Source of the DNA: a virus
DNA length: 64,000 nt
Strand: one strand, 5' to 3'
Virus record (IMG/VR): IMGVR_UViG_3300040801_001687
Location: 1-64,000 of that record
This document shows, piece by piece, positions 23,167 to 31,900 of this stretch; position 1 is the stretch's first letter, and each line of letters begins with the position of its first letter. The notes below the pieces were generated by a model. The model did not search any database and was not told the origin of the DNA. It saw only the letters and a program-made list of their open reading frames with translations. The position numbers were made by a program, and so were the translations under genes.

Positions 23167-24723
23167 ATGCCAAATTCTGCAAAAGTTAAATTTAATGAAA
23201 TTGACCTTTCTTCTTTTATTGATTCACTAATAGGGGGTATAGCTGCAGTTTCATTACAAACCCTAAGAGGCCCTTATGGACATGATGGTTCTGTAATTGC
23301 TACTTGGCCTGAGTTTGTAAAGAAATATGGGGGAGAGGTTGAAGGTTTAGAAGGTGCATCTTTAGTAAAGAGAGCATTTTCTTATGGTTGTGCATTAAGG
23401 GTAAATAAGGTTGGTAATTATACTGACCCGGCAGATGCTGGAACTCTTACTGCTGAAAAAGCAGCTTTTGATGCTGCTCTGGGTTCTAATGCTGTTGATA
23501 CAGAGGATTATTTTGAAGTAGTTCCAAAATATGCCGGAGCTGACTATAATAACTTAGTAGTTCAAATATTAGAGGCTTCCAATGGAGATGCTGATGCCTT
23601 TGATTTAGTTGTATCACACCTTAATGAGCCATCTTTGGGAGAAATTTATCAAAACTTAAAAATTGAGGGTACTCCTACTATTGCTGAATCCGATTATCTT
23701 AACAGAGTAAAATCTGGTTCAGCTCTTATAGATATTAACTATTTGGATTGCTCTGGATTATCAGGACAATTAAGACCCGATGATGGTACATATTCAGCAA
23801 CAACTGGTTCTAATGGTGACCCAGTAACAGCAGCGGACTATGAAGGCGATGAAGCCGGGGGTACTGGAGTATATGCTTTTGACCAATACAGTGATTTTGA
23901 GGTTATAGCTTCTTTAGATAATTCAGATACTTCGGTATTACAAGCATATTCAGCTTACACTGACAGTAGACAAGATTCAGTAACATTTGCACACCTTAAG
24001 AATACTTCTAATACTGTAACTAAATTAATTACTGAAAGAGGGGATACAAATATAGATTCTCGATTCACTGCTTTCTTTGCGGGGGGTTTAGAAATCCCTG
24101 ACCCATTCCTAGAAAATACTCAAAAAGAAATTTCTGAATTAGGGGATGTATTGGGGTTAGCAATGTTCTCTTCAAGAGAATTTGGCCCATGGTGGAGTTT
24201 TGCTGGAACCCAAAGGGGGGTAATAAGAAATGCCTCTGATGTAGTTAATAATTTCTATGGGGCTAACACTATTAAGTTAGACCAACTTGCTCAAAGACAA
24301 ATTAACGTAGTAGTTAATCAAAACGGTAGAATCTATATTAAAGGAAATTTTTCTGCCCAAATGGCTTCTTCAAGAAAAAGCTTTTTAAATGTGGTTAAAT
24401 TAATTATATTTATTAAGAAATCACTAAGGCCTAATATGGAACTTTATTTAGAAGAACCGAATGACTTTAGAACCTTCTTACAAATATACAACGAAGTGGA
24501 ACCGTTTTTATCATCTTTAGTAGGGGGAGAAAAAAGAGCTTTAGTTGATTATGAGTGGAGGGGTGACCAATTTGCTACAAAGGATTCTGAGTTAGTGATT
24601 AATAATAGAGCTGATTTAGACCAAGGTAAATATAGAGTTCAACTTTGGTTAAAAGAAGTAGTCTCTTTACAAGAGTTTACTATTGATATTATCTCTGCAC
24701 CATCCGGCGTATCTTTTGAATAA
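23167..24723 (+). CDS. Contractile tail sheath protein
   Basis: 518 aa. The C-terminal domain shows the sheath pattern: FGPWWSFAGTQRGVIRNA, LDQLAQRQINVVVNQNGRIY, LNVVKLIIFIKKSLRP. The final region QGKYRVQLWLKEVVSLQEFTI matches the donor-strand part of sheath proteins. The N-terminal third (SLQTLRGPYGHDG) is also typical. The sheath contracts and drives the tube through the envelope. It is followed by the tube gene, as in P2-, Mu- and T4-type tails. Confidence 0.92.
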   Translation: MPNSAKVKFNEIDLSSFIDSLIGGIAAVSLQTLRGPYGHDGSVIATWPEFVKKYGGEVEGLEGASLVKRAFSYGCALRVNKVGNYTDPADAGTLTAEKAAFDAALGSNAVDTEDYFEVVPKYAGADYNNLVVQILEASNGDADAFDLVVSHLNEPSLGEIYQNLKIEGTPTIAESDYLNRVKSGSALIDINYLDCSGLSGQLRPDDGTYSATTGSNGDPVTAADYEGDEAGGTGVYAFDQYSDFEVIASLDNSDTSVLQAYSAYTDSRQDSVTFAHLKNTSNTVTKLITERGDTNIDSRFTAFFAGGLEIPDPFLENTQKEISELGDVLGLAMFSSREFGPWWSFAGTQRGVIRNASDVVNNFYGANTIKLDQLAQRQINVVVNQNGRIYIKGNFSAQMASSRKSFLNVVKLIIFIKKSLRPNMELYLEEPNDFRTFLQIYNEVEPFLSSLVGGEKRALVDYEWRGDQFATKDSELVINNRADLDQGKYRVQLWLKEVVSLQEFTIDIISAPSGVSFE

Positions 24724-24743
24724 ACTTAAATAAAATATAGATT

Positions 24744-25199
24744 ATGGCTAACGTATCAAATCCACATAAAAAGTTTCAATTTAGTATAGCTATATTGGGC
24801 ATGAATCCATTTCTTGCTCAAAAAGTTACTACTGCGGAAAGAGATTTAGACCAGGTGGAACATGGAGAAGGAAACCATGTTATTAAAACAGCTGGTATGG
24901 TAAAATTAGGAAACATAATGGTAGAAAAGATTTCATCTGCCGATGGGCCTGATAGATTATTTTGGGATTGGATTGCTTCAATTCAAAATGAATTTATAGG
25001 TGGGGGTTTAATTCCTGACAATTATAAATTCCCAATACAAATACAGAAATATGCCACTGATGGTCTTACTGTAATTGCAACCTGGAACTATATAGGATGT
25101 TGGGTAAAGAAAATCAATGGGGTGGAACTCGACAGAGTATCATCTGAAAATACCATTGAGAGTTTGGAGTTATCAGTAGATAGACAAGCTTATTTATAA
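24744..25199 (+). CDS. Tail tube protein
   Basis: 151 aa, typical length. The pattern RDLDQVEHGEGNHVIKTAG ... KISSADGPDRLFWDWI ... NGVELDRVSSENTIESLEL matches the T4 gp19-like tube fold. The tube lies inside the sheath and forms the DNA channel. It is followed within 25 bases by a terminator, so sheath and tube can be expressed at a higher level than the genes behind them. Confidence 0.9.
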   Translation: MANVSNPHKKFQFSIAILGMNPFLAQKVTTAERDLDQVEHGEGNHVIKTAGMVKLGNIMVEKISSADGPDRLFWDWIASIQNEFIGGGLIPDNYKFPIQIQKYATDGLTVIATWNYIGCWVKKINGVELDRVSSENTIESLELSVDRQAYL

Positions 25200-25220
25200 A
25201 ACTAAAATTTACTATTTGAA

Positions 25221-25255
25221 AGAGCTATCGGATTTAATCTAATAGCTCTTTTTTG
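25221..25255 (+). terminator. Rho-independent terminator after the tube gene
   Basis: AGAGCTAT (25221-25228) and ATAGCTCT (25242-25249) with a T run to 25254. Probably a partial stop that lowers expression of the downstream genes, since no new promoter consensus was found before 25280. Confidence 0.8.
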
Positions 25256-25279
25256 TTTAACCCTTAAATAATTAAAACA

Positions 25280-26059
25280 ATGTCAGAAAAAATTGTAAGG
25301 GATGTGGCTAATGATGGATATCAGCTTACACCTAATACAGAAACTTTTAAATTACCTGATGGTAGAATGATTACCATTAGAGAGAGAAATGGTGAGGATG
25401 AGGATATTCTTTCCAAGGTACAGAATAATGATGATGGTAGTGCCTTTGATAAATTTCTTTATAATATTATAGAGGATTTAGATAATCAAGGTAAACCCAC
25501 TAGAGCCCAAATATCTTCTTTTAAGAATCGTTCAAAATATTACATTTTATATAAATCAAGGATTCAAGCTTTGGGTGATGAGATGGAGTTTGAACATACC
25601 TTTGAAAATGGTGATAAGTTTGAATTTACCGAAGATTTAAAAATCTTTGATTTTGACTGGGAAAAGAAAGATTTAGAAGATAGAGAAGAATTTCAAATAG
25701 AACCTTATAAAGAGGCAGGAGATTCATTCTCATTTACATTATCTAGTGGATTAACTTGTAAAATGGATTATCTGACTTCAGCAATGGAATCCACAACGCT
25801 AGCAAAGGATATATCACAGCTTAGCATCAATGAGAAACTAAGGATAAGAAACTTTAGAGTTGCTGATAAAGGGGGAGACTTTGTTCCGGTAGTAAACTTT
25901 AAAATGTTTCCTACTAGATTGATGCAAGAAATAAGAAAATACCTTAAAGAGTATGATTCAGAGTTTACATTAACAACAAGTTTAAAGCATCCTTCAAAAC
26001 CAATTCGAGAGGAGGTGTCATTGTTTATGTACTCGGATTTTTTCTTCCCAAAGGTTTAG
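25280..26059 (+). CDS. Tail assembly chaperone (short form)
   Basis: 259 aa. Residues 20-60 (FKLPDGRMITIRERNGEDEDIL) resemble the N-terminus of tail/baseplate assembly proteins that act on tail initiators. The gene lies between tube and tape measure, the standard place of the tail assembly chaperone, which coats the tape measure during tail building and is absent from the virion. The last codons carry two slippery heptamers (T TTT TTC and C CCA AAG), and the -1 frame behind them stays open to the tape measure start, so a longer fusion is likely (see 26048-26217). Confidence 0.7.
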   Translation: MSEKIVRDVANDGYQLTPNTETFKLPDGRMITIRERNGEDEDILSKVQNNDDGSAFDKFLYNIIEDLDNQGKPTRAQISSFKNRSKYYILYKSRIQALGDEMEFEHTFENGDKFEFTEDLKIFDFDWEKKDLEDREEFQIEPYKEAGDSFSFTLSSGLTCKMDYLTSAMESTTLAKDISQLSINEKLRIRNFRVADKGGDFVPVVNFKMFPTRLMQEIRKYLKEYDSEFTLTTSLKHPSKPIREEVSLFMYSDFFFPKV

Positions 26060-26083
26060 GTGAATTCTTTTACCAGCCTTTGG
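26038..26083 (+). promoter_or_regulatory. Programmed -1 ribosomal frameshift site with stem-loop
   Basis: TTTTTTC at 26038-26044 is in the correct register (T TTT TTC) for -1 slippage; CCCAAAG at 26047-26053 is also in register. CCAAAGG (26048-26054) pairs perfectly with CCTTTGG (26077-26083), forming a stem 3 bases behind the first heptamer. The 0-frame stop is at 26057-26059. Confidence 0.75.
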
Positions 26084-26217
26084 AATACCAATATTTTTAT
26101 GTATGCCAGGCAAAATTTAATTTTAGTGAATATGAATTTAGAAGGCTTCCAACTTCAAGGAGGTTAGTATATTTAAATATTGCTAAAAATTATGCTGAAA
26201 AGATGGAAAATATATGA
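26048..26217 (+). CDS. Frameshift extension of the tail assembly chaperone (long form)
   Basis: The -1 frame continues for about 56 codons past the slippery site (GLGEFFYQPLEYQYFYV ... KNYAEKMENI) and stops at TGA 26215-26217, overlapping the tape measure ATG at 26214 in the ATGA pattern. The segment has no ATG start of its own near the boundary and is rich in aromatic residues. The organisation equals the G/GT proteins of lambda and the E/E' proteins of P2, in which the long form links the chaperone to the tape measure. The extension would be made only by frameshifting. Confidence 0.75.
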
Positions 26218-28319
26218 TTAATTTAGGTTCTAACGTAATGGGTATCGGTCTTTCAATAGTTTTGAGAGACCGTTTTACTGCGCAAGCTAATCGAGTAGCT
26301 GCATCAATGGGTATAATGAATAAACAAGCCCGTACTTTGCAAGCTTCTCTAGGTGCTACTCAAATAATGGGCTTTGGGTTAGCAGCGGGGGGTTTATTAA
26401 TGGCTCGTTCTTTTAAGAAGGCTGTTGATATATCTTCTGACTTTCATTACACATTAAAAGGTGTACAAGCAGTTTCCCAAGCTACTACAGAAGAACTTAA
26501 TCAAATAGAGGCTTCAGCTTTAAGGATAGGTAAATCCACTATATTTACTGCAAGGGAAGTAGGTTCTGCAATGCATTATTTGGGTGTTGCAGGTATGAAC
26601 GCTAAACAAATATTAGGTTCAATTGATGCTACTGCTTTATTAGGAGCGGCAACAGACACTAAAATTGGGGGTCAAGGGGGAACAGCTGATATTCTAACTA
26701 ATATAATGACCCCCTTTGGTTTAGCTGCTAATCAATCTATGAGGCTTGCGGATATTCTTGCTAGGGGTACAACTCGTGCAAATATTGAAATGCATGATTT
26801 AGGCCAATCCATGAAGTATGTGGCTAATGCTGCAAAACAAGTGGGGGTAGATGTAGAAGAAGCTACTGCAATGGTTACAGTATTAGGTAATGCAGGTATT
26901 AGAGGAGGTATGGCAGGTAGAGGACTTGCTAACGTATTAACATATATGTCTAGGATTCAATCCGAGTGGAGAACTCCAAAACAAGCCGAAATGCTTAAAT
27001 CCATAGGAATGAACCCATCGGATTTAAGAGATTCACAAGGGGAGCTTAGAGATATGGCTGGCTTACTTGATGTCTTTAGACAAAAGATGAGACACTTACC
27101 TGGAACTGAAAGGTTAGCTATACTATCAGGAGTATTAAATATTAGAGGTGCTAGAGCATTTATGCCTTTGTTTGAAGAAGGTACTAAACTGGGTTTGGGC
27201 TTTGCTGAAATGTTAACTTTATTAAGAGATGGCTCACAAGGAGCAGCAGAGGAGATTGCTAGAATGAGATTAGATAACCTTAAGGGTGATATTATTATAT
27301 TAAAATCAGCATGGGAGGCATTTAAGATTGCTCAGGGTTCTGCATTAGAAGGAACTTTAAGATTTATTACACAGGGATTAACTAAAGTAGTTAACCTAAT
27401 GACTAGGGTTGCAGAACATCCAATAGGTAAAGCTTTAATGGTATTAGGTTCTGTATTTGCAATTGCTACTTTGGGTTTAGGAGCTTTCTTAGTACTATTC
27501 TCAACCTTTGGGTTAATGATTACTACTTCAAGAACTTCCCTCAAATCAATGAGGGCTGCATTAGTTTGGACTTGGAATTCAGGTACTGCTGCTGTGGCTA
27601 GATATATTGCTGCTGCTCAAGGTGCTAGTTTTGTGGGTCCCGGTGGAAGTTTTGTTCAAAAAGGTAAAAAAGGTTTCCAATCAATTAACAAACCCAATAC
27701 ATTAATGGGAAGCTCATGGATTGCATCTAAGTTAGGATTGGGTGAGAAAGCTAAAGGAGCTACTCAAGCGGGAACTAAAGGAATGAAAGGATTCATTTCA
27801 TCATTAACTAAATCCAGTGGACTACTGGGGAAATTAGGAAGAGTTTTAAAATTAGTATTAGGACCTATTGGTTGGATTATAGGTTTAGCCGTTTCTTTTA
27901 TGGGTCTTAAAAATATAGTTAATCTATTGGTATGGGGTTTAGGAAAATTCCTACACTCTATTATGTTTATCTATGATTATATAAAAGGAGTATTTACTCA
28001 GGGGGATTTATCAGGTAGAAGGGCTAGAGAAAATTGGAATAAAAGGTCTAATAAATTAAATAAAGCTACAGGTTTAGATTTAAATGCTGGAGTATTGGGT
28101 TGGGGACAACCTGCTTCACCTGGAGTTTCTAAATCTCAAAAAGAATATGAGAAGAAGGAGATGGGTAGAATGATAGAAACCCTAGGAAAGATGGCTGGTA
28201 AAGAAACTAAAGTATCAGCTTCTAATGTAAACCTTGATGGAAAAAAAGTGGGTGAGATAATATTTGAAAATGAGGAGTATTCAAGTTTAAAGGATTTTTT
28301 AAATAACACAAGTCAATAA
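26214..28319 (+). CDS. Tail tape measure protein
   Basis: 701 aa. The N-terminal half has the TP901-type core (DISSDFHYTLKGVQAVSQA, STIFTAREVGSAMHYLGVAGM, GRGLANVLTYMSRI). Hydrophobic segments near 395-425 and 540-565 resemble the membrane-active part of tape measures. Length sets tail length: about 700 residues at roughly 1.5 angstrom each suggests a tail near 100 nm. Starts inside the chaperone extension. Confidence 0.9.
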   Translation: MINLGSNVMGIGLSIVLRDRFTAQANRVAASMGIMNKQARTLQASLGATQIMGFGLAAGGLLMARSFKKAVDISSDFHYTLKGVQAVSQATTEELNQIEASALRIGKSTIFTAREVGSAMHYLGVAGMNAKQILGSIDATALLGAATDTKIGGQGGTADILTNIMTPFGLAANQSMRLADILARGTTRANIEMHDLGQSMKYVANAAKQVGVDVEEATAMVTVLGNAGIRGGMAGRGLANVLTYMSRIQSEWRTPKQAEMLKSIGMNPSDLRDSQGELRDMAGLLDVFRQKMRHLPGTERLAILSGVLNIRGARAFMPLFEEGTKLGLGFAEMLTLLRDGSQGAAEEIARMRLDNLKGDIIILKSAWEAFKIAQGSALEGTLRFITQGLTKVVNLMTRVAEHPIGKALMVLGSVFAIATLGLGAFLVLFSTFGLMITTSRTSLKSMRAALVWTWNSGTAAVARYIAAAQGASFVGPGGSFVQKGKKGFQSINKPNTLMGSSWIASKLGLGEKAKGATQAGTKGMKGFISSLTKSSGLLGKLGRVLKLVLGPIGWIIGLAVSFMGLKNIVNLLVWGLGKFLHSIMFIYDYIKGVFTQGDLSGRRARENWNKRSNKLNKATGLDLNAGVLGWGQPASPGVSKSQKEYEKKEMGRMIETLGKMAGKETKVSASNVNLDGKKVGEIIFENEEYSSLKDFLNNTSQ

Positions 28320-28320
28320 T

Positions 28321-28941
28321 ATGCCATTCTTTGAAGAACTAAGAGATTTAACAACCCCAAATAGGTTTGGGAGTAGGGGTCGTAATGAAAGGGAAAAAGG
28401 TTTTAATAACACCTCCACTATTTACAACCCCCATGAATTAGCTATTGTAAGAGTTGATGAGAGGGAGAAAAAAGTAGAAACCTTAAAAATTCAAGTTGTT
28501 CCAAAAGAATTAGATTATCAGCCTTCTTCTAATTGGGCAGTAATTCCAAGCGTAGGAAGAAACAACCCATTCTACAATTACACAGGAGGGGAAGATACTT
28601 TAAAATTTACTTTAGATTGGTTTTGTAATGATGAAAGAAGAACTGATGTAATACAATCCTGCAGGTGGTTAGAATCCCTTTCTAAAGCGGATGGGTATAA
28701 TACAGAACCCCCAAGAGTAATATTACAATTTGGTAGGTTATTTAGATTTGAGAAGTGGATTATAGAATCAGCCCCTTATAAATTATCATTATTTAATAGA
28801 GAATATTCAATGCTTCCAGGTCAAGCTTACCAGGAAGTAACTCTTAAAAGGGTAACAGGTTTTAACCTGGGTATTAAAGATATGAGAACAGTTTGGGGTG
28901 CAAAAGGAGAAAGAACAAATGACACAAGTAATTTCTATTAA
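28321..28941 (+). CDS. Baseplate hub-associated protein (CIS tube-protein-like)
   Basis: 206 aa. VVPKELDYQPSSNWAVIPS, then GEDTLKFTLDWFC, RWLESLSKADG and PPRVILQFG form the pattern of the N-terminal domain of contractile-injection tube/adaptor proteins (P2 gpX- and Afp7-like): a tube-fold protein that joins the tube to the hub. In those systems it carries a LysM domain at its C-terminus; here LysM is encoded by the next, overlapping gene. Confidence 0.65.
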   Translation: MPFFEELRDLTTPNRFGSRGRNEREKGFNNTSTIYNPHELAIVRVDEREKKVETLKIQVVPKELDYQPSSNWAVIPSVGRNNPFYNYTGGEDTLKFTLDWFCNDERRTDVIQSCRWLESLSKADGYNTEPPRVILQFGRLFRFEKWIIESAPYKLSLFNREYSMLPGQAYQEVTLKRVTGFNLGIKDMRTVWGAKGERTNDTSNFY

Positions 28942-29245
28942 CAGACAGAATCTAAGGCTACCTAAAGAGAACTTATACTCTAACGGTTATATAGTGGACT
29001 TAGGAGAAGAAGGCATGCTTTTAAAAAGGGATAGGTTAATTTATAACTTTAAATCCGAAAGAGATGTAAGACATAGAGTAACTGCTGGGGAAACTCTTAG
29101 CTCTTTAGCGTATAGATATTATAATAATTCTTTATCATGGTTTATATTAGCTGATGTTAACAATATATACAACCCCTTTAATTTAACTCCAGGCTCTATA
29201 TTACTAATACCTGATATTGATATAATTGAAAACCTTAGAAGATGA
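28919..29245 (+). CDS. LysM-domain baseplate protein
   Basis: About 108 aa. Residues about 48-95 are a LysM domain (HRVTAGETLSSLAYRYYNN, then LADVNNIYNPFNLTPGSILLIP). LysM here most likely holds hub and tube-adaptor together, as in P2 gpX-type proteins, rather than binding free peptidoglycan. The frame is open from 28898, but the start at 28919 (overlap 23 bases) gives a more usual N-terminus. It looks like a split-off LysM half of the preceding gene. Confidence 0.75.
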   Translation: MTQVISINRQNLRLPKENLYSNGYIVDLGEEGMLLKRDRLIYNFKSERDVRHRVTAGETLSSLAYRYYNNSLSWFILADVNNIYNPFNLTPGSILLIPDIDIIENLRR

Positions 29246-30804
29246 GTGATATAAAAAAACAAGGTTATGCTGGTATATTTATTAGAGTATTCAATGCTAA
29301 TAACTCTGAACTTATCCAAGGTGTTACCTCTATAAAATATACTCATTCTGAAAGAGCAGATGATGCCTCTACTATAACCATAAAAAGTAAAGAAGTTGGT
29401 ATAGTGGATTCTCCTGATATTCAGGAAAACAAGATGTTGAATTTAGTTTTTGGTTACACTAGTGGAGAGAAACAAAAAAGACAAGTTTGGATTTGGGATA
29501 TACAAACTGAATTCACTACGGAAGGTGTAACACTAAGGATAGAGGCTTATTGTAAAGCTGCTTACTTATTATTAGATTCATCTAAGGATGTATGGAATAA
29601 TACTAACCTAGAAGATATGGCAAGACAAATTGCTGATTCAAGTGGGTTAGAATTTGAAAATGAATTCGATGAGGCTTATGTAGATTTTGCAAAGGGTTCA
29701 GAATTTGATGAAGAGACTAACCAATTTACTCAGGCTAGGGATACAACTTCAAGACCTAGAGTATATAGGTGGAAAAACCAACAGGTTGTTGCAGCTAATC
29801 GTTCCAAAGCTCGTATACTTCAGGATATGAAAGAAAAAGAACCAACTCCTGATGTTGTTATAGAGGGTAGGGATGATAAACTAATACTAAGAAGAAGAAA
29901 TTTAAAACAAAGCCCTTATAAATCATTAGTATGGAGAGGGGAACCAGGAAATTTTTTACAATTTGAACCCCGTTCTAATTTAAGGTTAAATAAAAAATAT
30001 GGTATTAGTAATTCGGTATCTACTTGGGATGAGGAGAATAAAGAATACACTCAAGGCTCTGTAGGTAAACCCCAAACTGGTATAACCTCTTTGGGAGATA
30101 ATGAGGAAGTAACTTGGGGTCAACAAAAGGCCGAAGATATACAATCAGCTTTAAATGAAGATATATTAACCGGGTCACCTTATACAGTTGATGGGGTATA
30201 TGTAGAGGAGGAAATTGATGAAAAGGATGAAAACGGTAACCCCATAATAAAGAGAAGGTTTAATAAAAAACTAGAGATTGGGGATAATGCTTTTGTAGGT
30301 TGGGTAAAAAGGGGTACTAGAAAATCTAATTTAGTATTAGATAAAAAATTTATTACTGTAGAAACTGATGTAACCGGAAGAATAGAACAAAGGGGTTTTG
30401 ATGTTATACCCATAACTAAAGAAAATTTACCCACTGGAGATGGAACACCAGAAGAAGAAGCAGGAGCGGGAGCAAATAGAAAAGCTAGAAATGAGTTAGA
30501 TTTATATGAGGCTAATATCATGGTATTGGGTGACCCCGATTTAGTATCAGGTAAAATAGTAAATATAAAAGGTACAGGAGTTAAGTACTCAGGTAATTGG
30601 TATATAAAGTCTGCTACCCACGAATTGGAAACAGAAAGTGGTTACATTACTAGATTATTAGTATGTAGAAACTCATTAAATAGTTTAGATAATGAAAACC
30701 CTTTAAAATTAAAAACATCTCAAATTAATATAGAATCCAATAATGGTATATTAACTGAAGATGGGACTATTAACCTATTAAACGTACCAGTTAGAAATGA
30801 TTAA
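29242..30804 (+). CDS. Baseplate hub protein (gpD / VgrG-type)
   Basis: 520 aa. The N-terminal region (FIRVFNANNSELIQGVTSIKYTHSERADDASTI broken by loops) and later YCKAAYLLLDSSKDVW, EDMARQIADSSGL match the late-control gpD/T4 gp27 family. The C-terminus GKIVNIKGTGVKYSGNWYI is the barrel that meets the spike. The hub is a trimer at the centre of the baseplate. It overlaps neighbours by 4 and 8 bases. Confidence 0.82.
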   Translation: MSDIKKQGYAGIFIRVFNANNSELIQGVTSIKYTHSERADDASTITIKSKEVGIVDSPDIQENKMLNLVFGYTSGEKQKRQVWIWDIQTEFTTEGVTLRIEAYCKAAYLLLDSSKDVWNNTNLEDMARQIADSSGLEFENEFDEAYVDFAKGSEFDEETNQFTQARDTTSRPRVYRWKNQQVVAANRSKARILQDMKEKEPTPDVVIEGRDDKLILRRRNLKQSPYKSLVWRGEPGNFLQFEPRSNLRLNKKYGISNSVSTWDEENKEYTQGSVGKPQTGITSLGDNEEVTWGQQKAEDIQSALNEDILTGSPYTVDGVYVEEEIDEKDENGNPIIKRRFNKKLEIGDNAFVGWVKRGTRKSNLVLDKKFITVETDVTGRIEQRGFDVIPITKENLPTGDGTPEEEAGAGANRKARNELDLYEANIMVLGDPDLVSGKIVNIKGTGVKYSGNWYIKSATHELETESGYITRLLVCRNSLNSLDNENPLKLKTSQINIESNNGILTEDGTINLLNVPVRND

Positions 30805-31513
30805 AAACATAGCTAAAGTATTTAGGGATTTAAGTTTATATGGGTTAGAGAAGTTAGGGTTGTACTACTCTAAGTATAGAGCTTTTGTTTATGATAGAGA
30901 CGACCCAAAGGGTTATGGGAGATTAAGAGTTCAAGTTCCCGAAGTATTTGGGGATATGGTTTTAGATTATTGGGCTTGGCCTGCTTCTAATTATTCAGGA
31001 ATAGGTTATGGAGCTCAAGTGATACCTCAAAATAATGATATGGTATGGGTTGAATTTGAAAAAGGAAATCCAAGAAAACCCCTTTGGAATTATGGGTACC
31101 ATTCAAAAGGAGAAAAACCTGATGATTTAAAAGACCCAAATAAGTATTGGTTTAGAACTCCAAAAGGTTTACATATTGAGTTTGATGATAATCTTTTAAA
31201 GACCAAGATTACAACACCAAATGGGTATATATTTGAAATGGATGAAGATTCTGAAACCATAAAAGTTAGTGGGGGAGTTATCTCATTAAACGGAGACGGG
31301 GAAGGGGGTTTAGTTTTATCACAAGAGGTATCAGATAAGTTTAATGATTTAGAATCAGAAATAAATGAATTAAAAACTATATTTACATCTTGGGTAGTGG
31401 CTCCAACTGATGGGGGTTTAGCTTTAAAAACTTTAGTAACTAATTGGGCTTCAGGACAATTAACACCTTCTCAAAAAGGAGAGTTTGAAAATGACAATGT
31501 AAAACATGGATAG
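30797..31513 (+). CDS. Baseplate spike protein with OB-fold (gpV / gp5-type)
   Basis: 238 aa. An OB-fold domain at about 25-105 (FVYDRDDPKGYGRLRVQVPE, QNNDMVWVEFEKGNPRKPLW) is followed by a short triple-beta-helix-like stretch (KYWFRTPKGLHIEFDD, TPNGYIFEMDEDSETIKVSG) and a helical end. This is the layout of phage spike proteins, which puncture the outer membrane after contraction. No separate PAAR tip gene was found. Confidence 0.85.
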   Translation: MIKNIAKVFRDLSLYGLEKLGLYYSKYRAFVYDRDDPKGYGRLRVQVPEVFGDMVLDYWAWPASNYSGIGYGAQVIPQNNDMVWVEFEKGNPRKPLWNYGYHSKGEKPDDLKDPNKYWFRTPKGLHIEFDDNLLKTKITTPNGYIFEMDEDSETIKVSGGVISLNGDGEGGLVLSQEVSDKFNDLESEINELKTIFTSWVVAPTDGGLALKTLVTNWASGQLTPSQKGEFENDNVKHG

Positions 31514-31898
31514 TATTAATAAATTTATAGGTACAGGAATATCTTTCCCAATAATACTTCAAGGTGGTAAGCCAGTTATATCTTCGGGTTCAGAGCTTAT
31601 TAGTTCCTCTATAAAGATAATACTATCTTGGACAGTGGGGACAAGGTTAATGAATTCTTCTTTTGGTTCCTTAGTGGATGATTTAATAGAGGAACCCAAT
31701 GATAGCTTTATAAGGGGTTTATTAGAAGAGTTAATTTTTGATTCTTTAAGTACCTTTGAAAAAAGAATTACGGTTTTAGATATTAATGTATCTAAAATAG
31801 AAAATGAAAAATTAGAAGTTTTTGTGTTGTATAGAATTAAAGGCTCTAGGATTGAGGACTCATTAACTTTTCCATATTATAAAACTTTATCGAATTAA
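31506..31898 (+). CDS. Baseplate wedge protein, gp25-like
   Basis: 130 aa. ELISSSIKIILSWTVGTRLMNSSFGS matches the gp25/gpW signature (I-x-x-I-L-x-T-x-x-G-x-R-x-x-x-x-x-x-G), although the usual Pro and Glu-Pro-Arg core is only partly kept (RLMNSSFGS). The family forms the wedge core and contacts the sheath. Overlaps the spike gene by 8 bases. Confidence 0.85.
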   Translation: MDSINKFIGTGISFPIILQGGKPVISSGSELISSSIKIILSWTVGTRLMNSSFGSLVDDLIEEPNDSFIRGLLEELIFDSLSTFEKRITVLDINVSKIENEKLEVFVLYRIKGSRIEDSLTFPYYKTLSN

Positions 31899-31900
31899 TT

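Noticed and set aside
26038-26059. Simple sequencing frameshift at the end of the chaperone gene
   Set aside because: Two in-register slippery heptamers, a stem and the usual gene order make programmed slippage more likely than an error.
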